Assembly: GCF_040183065.1 (NCBI RefSeq)
Contig: NC_091130.1
Location: 26,640,359-26,704,358, forward strand
Length of the DNA: 64,000 nt
Direction of reading: 5' to 3'
Source: Periplaneta americana
Lineage: Eukaryota > Arthropoda > Insecta > Blattodea > Blattidae
The first letter of the stretch is position 1. Every line of letters begins with the position of its first letter. Of the stretch, positions 1 to 10,108 are shown in pieces. The notes under the pieces are model-generated. The model did no database searches, was not told the DNA's origin, and saw nothing but the letters and a program-made list of their open reading frames with translations. The position numbers and the translations under genes are program-made.

Positions 1-790
1 AATGATAATGGTGACGGTAATGGTAATGACAATGGCGATAATAATGACAATGGTATTAATGACAATGGTGATGATAATAACAATGGTAATGATGACAATT
101 GTGATGATAATGATAATGGTGACGGTAATGGTAATGACAATGGCGATAATAATGACAATGGTATTAATGACAATGGTGATGATAATAACAATGGTAATGA
201 TGACAATTGTGATGATAATGACAATGGTGACGGTAATGGTAATGACAATGGCGATAATAATGACAATTGTATTAATGACAATGGTGATGATAATAACAAT
301 GGTAATGATGACAATTGTGATGATAATGACAATGGTGACGGTAATGGTAATGACAATGGCGATAATAATGACAATTGTATTAATGACAATGGTGATGATA
401 ATAACAATGGTAATGATGACAATTGTGATGATAATGACAATGGTGACGGTAATGGTAATGACAATGGCGATAATAATGACAATGGTATTAATGACAATGG
501 TGATGATAATAACAATGGTAATGATGACAATTGTGATGATAATGACAATGGTGACGGTAATGGTAATGACAATGGCGATAATAATGACAATTGTATTAAT
601 GACAATGGTGATGATAATAACAATGGTAATGATGACAATTGTGATGATAATGATAATGGTGATATTTCAATGATAACAATGGTGATGGTAATGATAACGG
701 TCATGGTAATGACAATTTCGATAACAATGGTAATAACAATGACAATGGTGATAACAATGACAATGGTGATGAAGATGATAATAATAACAA
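1..790. repeat. 108-bp minisatellite, about six near-identical units plus decayed tail
   Basis: The landmark GTGACGGTAATGG recurs at 11, 119, 227, 335, 443 and 551, giving an exact 108-bp period to 658; 659-790 is a degenerate continuation. The unit is itself built from AATGACAATGGTGAT-like words. Units differ by single bases: GACAATGGT in units 1, 2 and 5 versus GACAATTGT in 3, 4 and 6. Because 108 is a multiple of 3, two plus-strand frames stay open: one rich in Asn/Asp/Gly (position 1 to about 840), one rich in Met/Thr/Ile/Val. I regard both as by-products of the repeat, since there is no start context, splice site or non-repetitive coding sequence. The array runs off the left edge. Confidence 0.95.
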
Positions 791-794
791 TACC

Positions 795-1178
795 AACGCT
801 CTCCCACTGAGCTACCCGGGAACTCTACCCGACACCGATCCAATTTTTCCCTCTATATCCACAGACCTCAAAGTGGGCTGACAACCGTCAAGCAACCAAC
901 ATTTGAGTGCACACTAACTCTGTGTGACTTTAAATTGTGGTTTTCTGTTACGTACAGTGACGTGTATTATGCAAATTAAGCTTTCAGGAATAACTCCCTG
1001 TAAAGTTAATTTGAATAATTTCGAGGGAAAAATTGTTCCGGGGCCGGGTATCGAACCCGGGACCTTTGGTTAAACGTACCAACGCTCTCCCACTGAGCTA
1101 CCCGGAACAATTTTTCCCTCGAAATTATTCAAATTAACTTTACAGGGAGTTATTCCTAAAAGCTTAATTTGCAATAAC
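795..1178 (-). mobile_element. SINE-like element: palindrome with a tRNA-like core, plus body
   Basis: Two 71-bp arms (971-1041 and 1102-1172) are inverted copies with about one mismatch. Between them lies a tRNA-like sequence on the minus strand. Leftward (minus-strand downstream) a body runs to about 850, followed by the 5' half of a second copy of the same tRNA-like sequence (about 830-795) that stops where the minisatellite begins. On the minus strand the order is arm, tRNA, inverted arm, body, tRNA. I do not recognise the family name. Confidence 0.8.
1036..1108 (-). other. tRNA-like core (Asn-type anticodon GTT)
   Basis: The minus strand folds into a near-complete cloverleaf: acceptor TTCCGGG, D-stem GCTC/GAGC, anticodon stem TTGGT/ACCAA with loop ACGTTTA, and T-arm CCGGG-TTCGATA-CCCGG. 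The acceptor is slightly out of register. The A box (TAGCTCAGTGG) and B box (GGTTCGATACC) are intact, so pol III transcription is plausible. I call it tRNA-derived rather than a gene because it sits exactly in the loop of a 71-bp palindrome and a half copy follows. Confidence 0.75.
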
Positions 1179-1179
1179 A

Positions 1180-1277
1180 ACAATGGTGATAATGACAATG
1201 GAGATGAAGACAATGACAATGGTAATGACAATGGCAATGCTGATGATAATGACAATGGTGATGATAAAGACAATGGC
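1180..1277. repeat. Continuation of the AAT/GAC/GGT minisatellite
   Basis: The same AATGACAATGGTGAT words as in 1-790 resume directly after the palindromic element, so that element interrupts one repeat tract. Confidence 0.8.
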
Positions 1278-1358
1278 AATGATTCATTCATAGTGTTATG
1301 TCCAAGGGCAGGTCTTTCATTACAAACACAGCATTCTCCAATCTTTCCTACTTTCCGC
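1278..1358 (-). mobile_element. LINE 3' end fragment (same family as 23617-24650)
   Basis: The GATTCATTCATAGTGTTATG stretch and the following CCAAGGGCAGG match the 3' end of the minus-strand LINE at 23.7 kb, including the (GAAT)n-type tail. Only about 80 bp remain, with no coding capacity. Confidence 0.7.
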
Positions 1359-1699
1359 ACAAAGATACAAATACCGATTTGTACAAACGTTAATAAAACC
1401 TATGAATCCCAACCGATTGTGCTAATTCTTTCAGAAAGTGTTTAATTCGCGTGTCTACACAGTATTCTCTCACTCGTTTCGATTTTCGACTCAAAAATTT
1501 TCTAAAAATTTAGTTTTTGCGAGATTTTAAGCTTTATAAACATGAATAAAAATTACAAATCCCATCGGATTTTTTCAATTTCTTAAAAAAATTGAAAATT
1601 CGAGTGTCTGCACACATATCTATCAAAAGTTTCATGGTCGCATGCAGAGAAACATGAGTTTGTTAGTGTATGACTTCCAAGTTGGAAAATCGTCGTACA

Positions 1700-2655
1700 T
1701 TTAGACGGTTGAGATAAAATGTTAGCCTATGAGGGATATTGGAATATTTAAACGGTTTAAATAAAACAATAAGTTATGTGTTAATTCTCAAGAAATACCA
1801 GCATACTTAAACCATTGTAATAAACTGTGAGTTAGGCGTGTAACTCTCGAGAAACTCGCATATTTAAATTTTTGAAAAAATAGTAATATGCGTTACAAGA
1901 GCGGTATGTTGAAGTTTTCATGTTCGAGGAAAAGTTTGAAAAAGCGAAACGTAGTTTGAGCTTTTTTAATTTCCGAGAATTTAAAGAAAACATACCGCTC
2001 GTGTATCGTACATTATTTTGTGCGAAGATTGTTTATTACATACCTGAAAGAGGAATTTCTTGGTTTCTGTTCAATGACGGCAAATTTGCAAAACAAAAAT
2101 ATCTATCTTCAACATTGTTGCTTTAAAAAGTTTTCTGTGTTTACTATACTCCAGCAGGCCGTGATATACGTCTGTCTTTTTTCCCCCCCAGTCTATGATG
2201 AGTCTGGAATCCTGTCGATTTTTTCACGGCTTCCTTAATGTTTCTTGCATCACGAATGCAGTAACTTTACTGAAGTTGTAGAGTTTACTTAATTTTTGCA
2301 AATATTTAAAAACAATAATTAACAGTGCAATTTAGGTGAAATTGCAGTGGTAAGTTTCCAATTTATAATTATTACTATATTGAACGTCTCTAAAAATAAT
2401 ATGTTAAAAGCCTAAAGCAGTAAAATCAATATGTCACTTAAGCGGTAAGAAGAGGGAAATTGTTATGTGTGTTAGGTTGGGAATACTGAATGTGGAATTT
2501 TAGACTTTCAGCGGATTGGTTTTGTGCGGAAACCAAGCAAATACGCACGATCTCGCACAAACAATAAATTATGTCTTTAACTCTCGAGAAATGCAAGCAT
2601 ACTTAAACCGTTGAAATAAACTATAAATTACGTTACATAAATTAGGTCAGATCCA
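1700..2655. repeat. About 58-bp degenerate tandem repeat, split by an insertion
   Basis: Units of the form TTAAACCGTTGAAATAAACT followed by ACTCTCGAGAAATGCAAGC recur near 1748, 1807 and 2605. One unit is interrupted by the dispersed repeat at 1880-2563. Divergence between units is high, so this is an old satellite-like tract. No coding content. Confidence 0.6.
1880..2563 (+). mobile_element. Unclassified dispersed repeat, copy 1
   Basis: About 680 bp, aligning in reverse complement to 6975-7625. Shared landmarks are ATGCGTTACAAGAGCGGTAT at one end and CACGATCTCGCACAAA at the other. Small indels throughout indicate old divergence. Reading frames of 68-72 aa here are not kept in the second copy, so I do not call genes. 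I see no terminal inverted repeats. Confidence 0.75.
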
Positions 2656-2659
2656 ACAG

Positions 2660-2945
2660 TGTTCATGAGTAAGATAGTTGTATATAATAAAAGTAATATA
2701 ATACAGTTATATGAACACTTTTTAATGTTTGAATAAAGTTAATAAAATCGGTTAAAAATCATACATGTTTCGGAGGTATGCTCCTCCATCTTCAGTGGTA
2801 GTACCACGACGCTGGTACAGATGTTCAACCGCGTAACGTAGCTTAAGGAAACATGTATGGTTTTTAACCGATTTTATTAATTTTATTCGAACATTAAAAA
2901 GTGTTCATATAACTGTATTATATTACTTTTATTATATATAACTAT
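2660..2945 (-). mobile_element. Foldback element with a hammerhead-like loop
   Basis: Arms of about 95 bp (2672-2775 and 2848-2945) are inverted copies sharing ATAATACAGTTATATGAACA and TAACCGATTTTATTAA. The unpaired centre, read on the minus strand, carries CTGAAGA, a GGAGG/CCTCC stem and GAAACATGT (2799-2758), resembling the hammerhead ribozyme core of Penelope-like elements. The element lies in the 58-bp satellite tract. Confidence 0.7.
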
Positions 2946-3457
2946 AAGTTACGTATTTAACTGTGAAAAGAAATACGAACACCTATTAATCAAACGACTT
3001 TAAAACACAATTGAAGTGTTGAACAATCTCCCTTTCAACTTCTTGCTTACAAATAATCATTCTTCTAGAAACGCATGAAAAGAAGCTGACTGCTTTACCG
3101 GCGTGTGACGGGTATAATTCTTCGAGGTTGTCAGAATTTTGTATACACGCCGCCATGGGAATCAGACAGTGTGATCTGTTCGCTTTGTTCGAGTAATTGT
3201 ATGCGCATACATCCACTTCCGTTAATCAATCCCTCCGCCCATCTTGTGGCTGTATTGATTTACATGAGAATTAACAATAAGAAACACCCAGCGGATCGAG
3301 TAAGCTCTGAATTGAGGGAGAGCCGCACCTTCCACTTAACCCGCGCATATCATACGAGTAATTCTGCTTTTCTTGCATTAGTATACAAAAAGTCCAAGCA
3401 AAGTAATTACATCCAATACTCAGAATAAAGAGTTTTAAAATTACTCGAAATAGTAAG

Positions 3458-3506
3458 CTTCTTCTTCTTCTTCTTCTTCTTCTTCTTCTTCTTCTTCTTC
3501 TTCTTC
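3458..3506. repeat. (CTT)n microsatellite
   Basis: About 16 uninterrupted CTT triplets. Confidence 0.98.
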
Positions 3507-3599
3507 ACCGCCGGCAAATAGTTTAACCATTTTTTTTCATCCCCCTATATTTTAACTTAGAAAGTATTTTAAATTCTACAAATAAAATTGTTTTAAATT

Positions 3600-3905
3600 A
3601 CACTGGACAAGAGTGAAAATCTTATTGACTTAAAAATAGCCAATTGTTATTAATTTTATCAACAGTAATCTCACTAGAGGTATTGATTTATCTAGAGAAA
3701 ATCAAAACTCCAGTGGGATTTAATTGCCTATTACACGATTAGAAGAAAGTATATAAAGATTAGTAGAAATAAAGAACTCCAATACAATAAAATATTAATT
3801 GACTTACGAAAATACAACTGTCTTCAAATGTATTCTTGTACCATCTCAACATTACAAATATTACGCTAGATGGCGTTATGATTAGCTGTTTTCTTGTTGT
3901 CAGTT
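3600..3905 (+). mobile_element. Unclassified dispersed repeat (inverted partner at 42400-42680)
   Basis: Shares, in opposite orientation, the blocks TTTATCTAGAGAAAATCAAA, GTAATCTCACTAGA, AGACAGTTGTATTTTCGTAA (reverse complement) and the CCATCTCAACATTACAAATA region with 42400-42680. The two copies lie 39 kb apart. Boundaries are uncertain and I see no coding capacity. Confidence 0.6.
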
Positions 3906-3936
3906 GTGCCAACTATGGAATCTTCATTGAACCACA

Positions 3937-4070
3937 GTCTAGTATATACAGTGACGAAGCTTAATACTTACTAAATATGAAAACACAAACAGTTGAAATA
4001 TGCATCCATAGATATTTGCTTACCACCAGGATCGCTACTATCGCCTCATCACAGACTCTTTCCCTAGCAG
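3937..4070. mobile_element. Partial copy of the ACAGTCTAGTATATACAG MITE family
   Basis: Begins CCACAGTCTAGTATATACAG and continues through ACCAGGATCGCTACTATCGCC, matching one end and the middle of the units at 28264-28925. The other terminus is missing or decayed. Confidence 0.65.
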
Positions 4071-5380
4071 ACTATAAAATGTATTGTACTTTCGATATCG
4101 TGTTCTTTTGAAAAAATTAACACCTTCCTTCCACTATTGAAATGTGAAGTACATAAGGTTTATGTATTATTTTTATAAAATATATATTATATTCTATAAA
4201 CTCACCTTCCTGGATCTTTCAGAAGAAGGATAACTCTAACCTATTTTTCTTACAATTTATAGTACTACAAACGTCTCCTTGTCCCATATTATTATTCAAA
4301 TTATTGCATTTTAGCCATTTACATTTATTACAACCGATAACGAACTTTTCACAGTTTACATAGCTTTTCACAAAAATGCGAAATACGGCACAGTCAATAC
4401 CTTTTCGATCTACACCAGGCCGTAATGTTTGTTTGGGTTTTCTATTTCAGTGTATGGAGCTCAGTGAAATATTATATTATAACTTTATTGCTTATCATTG
4501 CTAAGCTTTATTTAGTGTAATCTGTCCATAAGTTCCGTTTACTTCTTGTTGCATAATATGTTGCAGAAATAATTAAAAAACTGTGTTATTTTAATGTGAA
4601 GAGAATTTAACATAATCTGTTCGCATCAACATTTCAAGTTTAGAATGAAAGCTATTTTGAGGTTTAATAAAAAACAATTTATATTGTGATTTAAATTTAG
4701 CACATATACCTTCCTTAATTTTAGACAAAACATTTACCATACCACTCCTATGAAATTAGTGTACGTACAATTGTGTTACTTCTTCTCTTAAGCAGTAGAT
4801 AAATACAATAATTCAGTACTCAATTTTAGCATTAAAATACAGACAAATTGAATGTCCGGGGTATCATACATGACATTATGCTTAATTATAATGTATGATT
4901 GCGAATTTAAGAATATAAGTTAAATATAGTAAACATAACCTATAATTTTCATATGGATGGCAAGGCATTGGAGATCACAAAATTTAAACAGAAAGGGGCA
5001 ACTTGTACAGTAAACATAACCTATAATTTCAACATATCTAAATATCCGTGCGTTGCAATTGAACATTATTGAATCGTCCATAAATGAATGTACAAGAATT
5101 TCGCAATTTTTAATCGAAATAAAGGCAGGTATTACACATACGAACAACGTAATTTTCACAACATAAATAATATTACATCTTAACTCGCAAGTAAATTATG
5201 TCTGAAGTGTCTCATAATCATTGTTTTAAATTTTATTAATGGAATTACACTACATTTTAGAGAAACATATATTACTGTTTATGCATTCCAACTAATTTAT
5301 ATGGTTGAAATGCCGCCCTTCGTGATCGGGTTAAGCGAGTTACATGGTCTGCCTTACAGCCTGTATTAGATCACGATGGC
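4071..5380. other. AT-rich region without recognisable features
   Basis: I see no coding region or element boundary. A short phrase, AACATAACCTATAATTT, occurs at about 4933 and 5012 in partial duplication. Reading frames here have no family resemblance. Confidence 0.5.
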
Positions 5381-5384
5381 TGTG

Positions 5385-5500
5385 GCACAGTCTATTGTTC
5401 CTAGTACTCATAGCGCTCCAAGCGGCTAGCAACTATCGCGTGATTTGCAAAAAATCATTCCAAGCTTCGTGAATGTATATAGTAGACTGTGATTGAACTC
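5385..5500. mobile_element. Decayed copy of the ACAGTCTA MITE family
   Basis: Bounded by CACAGTCTATTGTTCCTAG and CTTCGTGAATGTATATAGTA-GACTGTG, the two termini of the family seen at 28264-28925. The interior is shorter and diverged. A fragment of one terminus also occurs at about 6400-6423. Confidence 0.6.
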
Positions 5501-5617
5501 TGTGGACGGTTACTGGTCAAGAAGGGTCAGAAGGGTCAGAAGCGTCTGAAAATCAAGGAAGACAACCGGAATGAGACGGAAAGGATGATGAGGAGGGAAA
5601 GGGAGTGGCAAGAATGA

Positions 5618-5785
5618 GTGGGGTTCCACACGCCTGATAAAGTTACCTGGTATTCATCTATAGGAGTGAGGGAAAACCCCCGACAAAAACTCACCCAGGC
5701 ATCTCATTCCAAGCGGGGAATCGAACCCTGCCCGCTGGGTTCGGGAGCGAACACGCTACCACGAGACCACAGCGGTGGACAACAA
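5618..5785 (-). mobile_element. tRNA-derived SINE
   Basis: Read on the minus strand, the head CACCGCTGTGGTCTCGTGG and B-box GGGTTCGATTCCCC form a tRNA-like region (5785-5715), followed by a body containing GAGTTTTTGTCGGGGG. It is in the opposite orientation to the reading frame at 5618-5845, which is an artefact. Confidence 0.75.
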
Positions 5786-6129
5786 ATACTGGGTGTTCAT
5801 TTCAAAGTGTGTCATGACGTCACTGTTGTTGGGTCACCGATTTGAAGCGAGTTTCAGTTTATATGTTAGAGAAGTTGCCTATTATTTAAGGCGTTCTTCA
5901 ATCTGAACTTGAGAATGTGTACGGTATAACTTGAACGTCGTAGCAACAGATGGCGGTCTGTACGGTCTGTGTGCTACCATAACCTCTTTCGAACTGTGTT
6001 TTGCGCCGGCAAGTCGTACGCAGGGTATTTGTTATCATCGGTTGCTTATGGTAACATTCCACAACACAAATCAAATGCTCCGTGTCCATGTTGACCGTCG
6101 AATGTCAACAAATACGTAAGTAATCGTCT

Positions 6130-6480
6130 TAACCCTCTCCCCATATCTCGACAGTACGTATTTCCAAACAGTTCACATTCCTGCCACTACCGGCGTTACC
6201 GTACGTATCGGCACGTACTCTTCAGAATGAACGCCGTACTTGCTAGCCAACTTCTCTGCCTCTTAGATTATACACCTGAGCTGCGGAAGTGTAGGAAGAT
6301 TGAATTCTCTAGGCTCATCAGCTAGCCACATGACGGCATGCAGCGAGCCAAGACACATTTTGAACTGAACACCCAGTAGACTTACTACTACAGAAAGAAT
6401 CTAGTAGACTGTGATCAAAAGCGAGAAGAGCAAAGTTAATATTTCGCCAACTTCCACGTTCCCGTTCCCGGACTCTGGCA
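6130..6480. other. No recognisable feature
   Basis: Moderately GC-rich single-copy-looking sequence. Apart from a short AGTAGACTGTGATCA fragment of the MITE family near 6410, I see no motif to annotate. Confidence 0.4.
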
Positions 6481-6483
6481 AAC

Positions 6484-6978
6484 TTCTCGTTCATCATCAT
6501 CATCATCATTGGCGCTACAGCCCTTGGTGGGCCTGGGCCTCCCTTAGTAATTGTCGTCATCCGTCTCTATCTTGTGTAGCAGCCTTCCAATTCTTGCACC
6601 CCAACTTTCTGGCATCCTCTTCCACTCCATCAATACACCGCAAGTGCGGCCGACCTCGTCTTCTCTGACCTCCCGGATTTGTTATTACAATTTTTTTGCA
6701 AGGTTCACTTGGGTCCATGCGTATTACATGTCCTGCCCACCTCAATCTGCTAGTTTTAACTGTATTAATTATATTTGGCTCTCTTAGAAGTCTATATAAT
6801 TCATAATTGCATCTCCTCCTTCAGAGATCATCCTCAAATGTTGGCCATAGATCCTTCGTAGAATCTTTCTTTCGAAAATCTCCAATCTTATTTCATCGTT
6901 TTTGGAGATTGACCACGCTTCTACCGCATATGTCAAAACTGGTCTCACTAATGTTTTGTAAAGAATAACTTTTGTGCG
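6484..6978 (-). pseudogene. 5'-truncated LINE fragment, (ATG)n tail
   Basis: The minus strand encodes the end of a non-LTR retrotransposon polyprotein in two frames: about 7008-6784 contains VILYKTLVRPVLTY and FERKILRRIYG, and 6745-6557 contains MRWAGHVIRM and GGQRRRGRP. Both are characteristic of the C-terminal part after the reverse transcriptase domain. The 3' end is GGGCTGTAGCGCCAATGATG with an ATG-repeat tail. It abuts the dispersed repeat at 6975 and lacks the reverse transcriptase core. Dead copy. Confidence 0.85.
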
Positions 6979-7625
6979 AGATCGTGCGCATTTGCTTGGT
7001 TTCCGCACAAAACCAATCCGCGGAAAGTCTAAAATTCCACATTCAGTATTCCCAACCTAACACACATAACAATTTCCCTCTTCTTATCGCTTAAGTGACA
7101 TATTTATTTTACTGCTTTAGGCTTTTAACATATTATTTTTAGACAGGTTCAATATAGTAATAATTATAAATTGGAAACTTACCACTGCAATTTCACCTAA
7201 ATTGCACTGTTAATTACTGTTTTTAAATATTTGCAAAAATTAAGTAAACTCTACAACTCCACTAAAGTTACTGCATTCGTGATGCAAGTAACATTAAGGA
7301 AGCCGTGAAAAAATCAACAGGATTCCAGACTCATCATAGACTGGAGGAAAAAAAAGACAGACTTATATCACGGCCTGTTGGATATAGTAAACACAGAAAA
7401 CATTTTAAAGCAACAATGTTTAAGATAGATATTTTTGTTTTGCAAATTTGCCGTCATTGAACAGAAACCAAGATGGAGATTTCATTGCAACTAATTAGAA
7501 ATTCCTCTTTCAGGTATGTAATAAACGATCTTCGCACAAAATAACTCTCAACTACGTTTCGCTTTTTCAAACTTTTCCTCGAACATGAAAACTTCAACAT
7601 ACCGCTCTTGTAACGCATATTACTA
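6975..7625 (-). mobile_element. Unclassified dispersed repeat, copy 2 (inverted)
   Basis: Reverse-complement partner of 1880-2563, ending ACCGCTCTTGTAACGCAT. A small insertion near 7470-7500 distinguishes it. The LINE fragment lies directly against its left end. Confidence 0.75.
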
Positions 7626-7704
7626 TTACTTTCCTAGATAGAGCATGCGAACTAAAGTGATATTTCAAGCCGAAATATAAACTTCTCGTTAATACATTTA
7701 AATA

Positions 7705-7922
7705 TAGGGGAGAGTCGGGTAGTATCGGACATCGGGTAGTATCGGACAGTGCGTTTCTTTCATCTACCACCATATCGTAGTACCTGAATGACATGGTTAC
7801 GTTTCTCTATGCGACATCACAGAAACGTAACCATGTCAATCAGGTACTATCATCGTGTGGTAGATGAAAGAAACTCACTGTCCGATATTACCCGATGTCC
7901 GATACTGCCCGACTCTCCCCTA
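7705..7922. mobile_element. 218-bp foldback MITE
   Basis: Ends TAGGGGAGAGTCGGGTAGTA and its reverse complement. The arms are about 95 bp each (7705-7800, 7823-7922), with a short spacer between the two ACGTAACCATGT copies. Each arm contains the doublet TCGGGTAGTATCGGACA twice. Nearly the whole element is palindromic and non-coding. Superfamily unknown. Confidence 0.85.
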
Positions 7923-8221
7923 TGTATTTTAAGATTTTTTACGTTATCGTTTTCGTTGTCGTTTCCATTCTCGGTTTACTGTGGATCACGCCAATCAAAA
8001 TTAGAAATACAGAAGACAATGAGAAACAACAGACAAGTCCAGAAATGTACTTAATTCTCCGACGCAGAGTATCACGAAGCAGCGTTTCTGCTGTTATTGG
8101 TCGGTGTAAACAGAAATTTTAGCTTGTTAGGGACACTAAACCTCTGACAGAGTAAACACAGCTTAGCAGAGAAGTTAATACTGTAGGCATGCAATTTGGC
8201 TTCACGGTTTTACAGATCGGG

Positions 8222-8480
8222 CCGAGGACATCCTACCAATTAGAAGAGAGCAGTGCGAATTAGGGATGCCGTTAGGAGGGCGGAGTCCCCTGGAAATTAC
8301 CCGTTCGGGCTCGTCATTTCCAACACGCGTCTGTGATTTGCGGCGCCCGGGGACGGGGATAATGGGGCATGCCCGGGGTCCCGCGAAGCTACTGATACCA
8401 TCTAACAGCGCCTACGTCGGCCGGACAGCCAGTGCCTCGTGTCTTCACGGCGACGAGACCAACTGTTACGTCACAACGCT
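8222..8480. other. GC-rich island of unknown nature
   Basis: Clearly higher GC content and many CpG dinucleotides (for example GCGGCGCCCGGGGACGGGG) in an AT-rich setting. An 82-aa reading frame spans it but I recognise no domain or splice sites. It could be a fragment of a foreign or repeated element. Confidence 0.4.
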
Positions 8481-8642
8481 TGCTTTGGATTCCATTTCGA
8501 GAAGAGAGTCTTAAACATCGTGTGATCTGTATAGATTTCTTTGATACACTCAGAAACAAGGAAAATTATTTACATATGATATTTGTCAGCCAATTTTACA
8601 ATTTTAGTTTTGGTGAATCTTCACATTTCTATATATTATTTA

Positions 8643-9625
8643 GGCCCGATTGTATAAGTCATTTAATCTTAGATCAGAGGTTAAATTGATCGTTGTTTCA
8701 GCTGAACTTGGAATTTTGTGTTGTATAAAGTTTAATCTGAGATTAATTTGTCTCAAACTAAAGTCAACTTTGACTGAAGAAATTTCTCCGATTAAGTTAG
8801 ATGATCCAAGTTCAGTTATTTCTTTTCTGTTTGAAATATACGAGTGACAGATTGTGCAAATAAAATATTCATTATTAATAATATTAATAGATATGTTAGG
8901 TACATTTATATATATTTCTTTCAATTTCTTGCCTTAATACACAAACATTCCTATATTTTATAAGGCTCTATCGTGTTCAGCAGTATCAAAGAACATAACC
9001 TATAATTATATTATGTTTATAATAACCATTAATTATTAATGGATATGATAGGTACATTCATAAATGTTCAATTAACTGTATTACTAAACGAAAATTGTCG
9101 TTTTATAAAGCTTTATTATGTTTAGCAGTATCAAACACCATAACAGGATAACAACTCGGAGAACAGTCAACCTTCTTCTTATTGTCCGCCATTATTTACA
9201 TTGCACAAAAAAACAGTGTCTCCAACAGAGTGTAATACGGAAAGTCGCGAAAAAGTAGTTGTAAAGTCGCTAGATTTCTCATTATCAACAAAGAAAGAAT
9301 AAATTTTGTCACTATGGGGTGCTAAAAAGGTCACTAAATCCCTATTTAAGCAATGTAAAAGTTAAAATAAATTGTTGTTGAAAAGAGTTAAAATCGCTAG
9401 ATTGGCAACACTGAACAAACCTGTATAACATGGTCCGCGCATCACTATTTCACCTGTTTAAGCGATGTTGCTAAATCCTTTTCACGTGAACTTAGATTGC
9501 ATTTGAACCAAGGTAATTTGATCGCAGAAAAGTTTTATACAATAGAAGAAGTGTCTGAACTCGGTTTACTTTTCGATCTTCGATCAAAGTTGATCTTTAG
9601 TCAGGGAGTTTTATACAATTGGGCC
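8643..9625. mobile_element. Harbinger-type non-autonomous element
   Basis: Flanked by TTA on both sides (8640-8642, 9626-9628), the usual target duplication of PIF/Harbinger elements. Ends GGCCCGATTGTATAA and TTATACAATTGGGCC. The interior holds an imperfect tandem duplication of about 153 bp (TATGTTAGGTACATTTATA near 8892; TATGATAGGTACATTCATA near 9045). No transposase remains. Confidence 0.8.
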
Positions 9626-9721
9626 TTAATGTACCGAAGTACATATGATATTTCCATGCAGATATTCTGCGTCATCATACGATGAAAGAGTAATGGAACG
9701 GAGAAAAATTCTCTCCGGCGC

Positions 9722-9796
9722 CGGGATTTGAACCCGGGTTTTCAGCTCTTCGTGCTGATGCTTTATCCACTAAGCCACACCGGATACCCGGCGCCG
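9722..9796 (-). other. tRNA-like core (Phe-type anticodon GAA)
   Basis: The minus strand reads TGGCTTAGTGGATAAAGC (D-arm, A box), anticodon stem TCAGC/GCTGA with loop ACGAAGA, and T-arm with GGGTTCAAATCCC. It is embedded in a palindrome, so it is a tRNA-derived retroelement part rather than a standalone gene. Confidence 0.7.
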
Positions 9797-9867
9797 GAGA
9801 GAATTTTTCTCCGTTCCATTACTCTTTCATCGTATGATGACGCAGAATATCTGCATGGAAATATCAT

Positions 9868-10026
9868 ATGTACTTCGGTACATTAAAATAATATATATGA
9901 TATGCTTAAATCACTTCGTGATTTAAGACGGCGCTTATTCCGTCGGATCCCGGCCAACTAGTCACTCATAACGAGTGCACCTCAGCACATGTGTGGACTT
10001 CGGTCCTAGTTTCATAGACATCTATG
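9868..10026 (+). other. Chain of stem-loops, two with UUCG tetraloops
   Basis: Successive plus-strand hairpins are: ATGTAC-TTCG-GTACAT (9868-9883); CTTAAATCAC/GTGATTTAAG around TTC (9905-9927); GACGG/CCGTC (9927-9944); CACTC/GAGTG (9963-9977); GGAC-TTCG-GTCC (9995-10006); CATAG/CTATG (10013-10026). The TTC/TTCG loops all lie on the plus strand, which suggests that the RNA made from this strand is the structured one. Non-coding. Confidence 0.75.
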
Positions 10027-10108
10027 ACGTAGTGCAGAGGGCGGCCACTAGAGGGAACCCAAGACTTGGAACTTAAACTGAGACGATTCTGTCCGGCGCC
10101 GGGGTGGG

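Noticed and set aside
2-673. 223-aa Met/Thr/Ile/Val-rich open frame
   Set aside because: It is one frame of the 108-bp minisatellite, with no non-repetitive coding sequence; the neighbouring frame is equally open.
1036-1108. Functional tRNA-Asn gene
   Set aside because: The cloverleaf is good, but it sits exactly in the loop of a 71-bp palindrome, a half copy follows, and there is no independent context such as a T-rich terminator directly after the acceptor.
5898-6119. Overlapping 62-63-aa frames on both strands
   Set aside because: Mutually overlapping, with no motif and no splice or promoter context.
8222-8480. rRNA fragment
   Set aside because: GC-rich but I recognise no conserved 18S or 28S segment.
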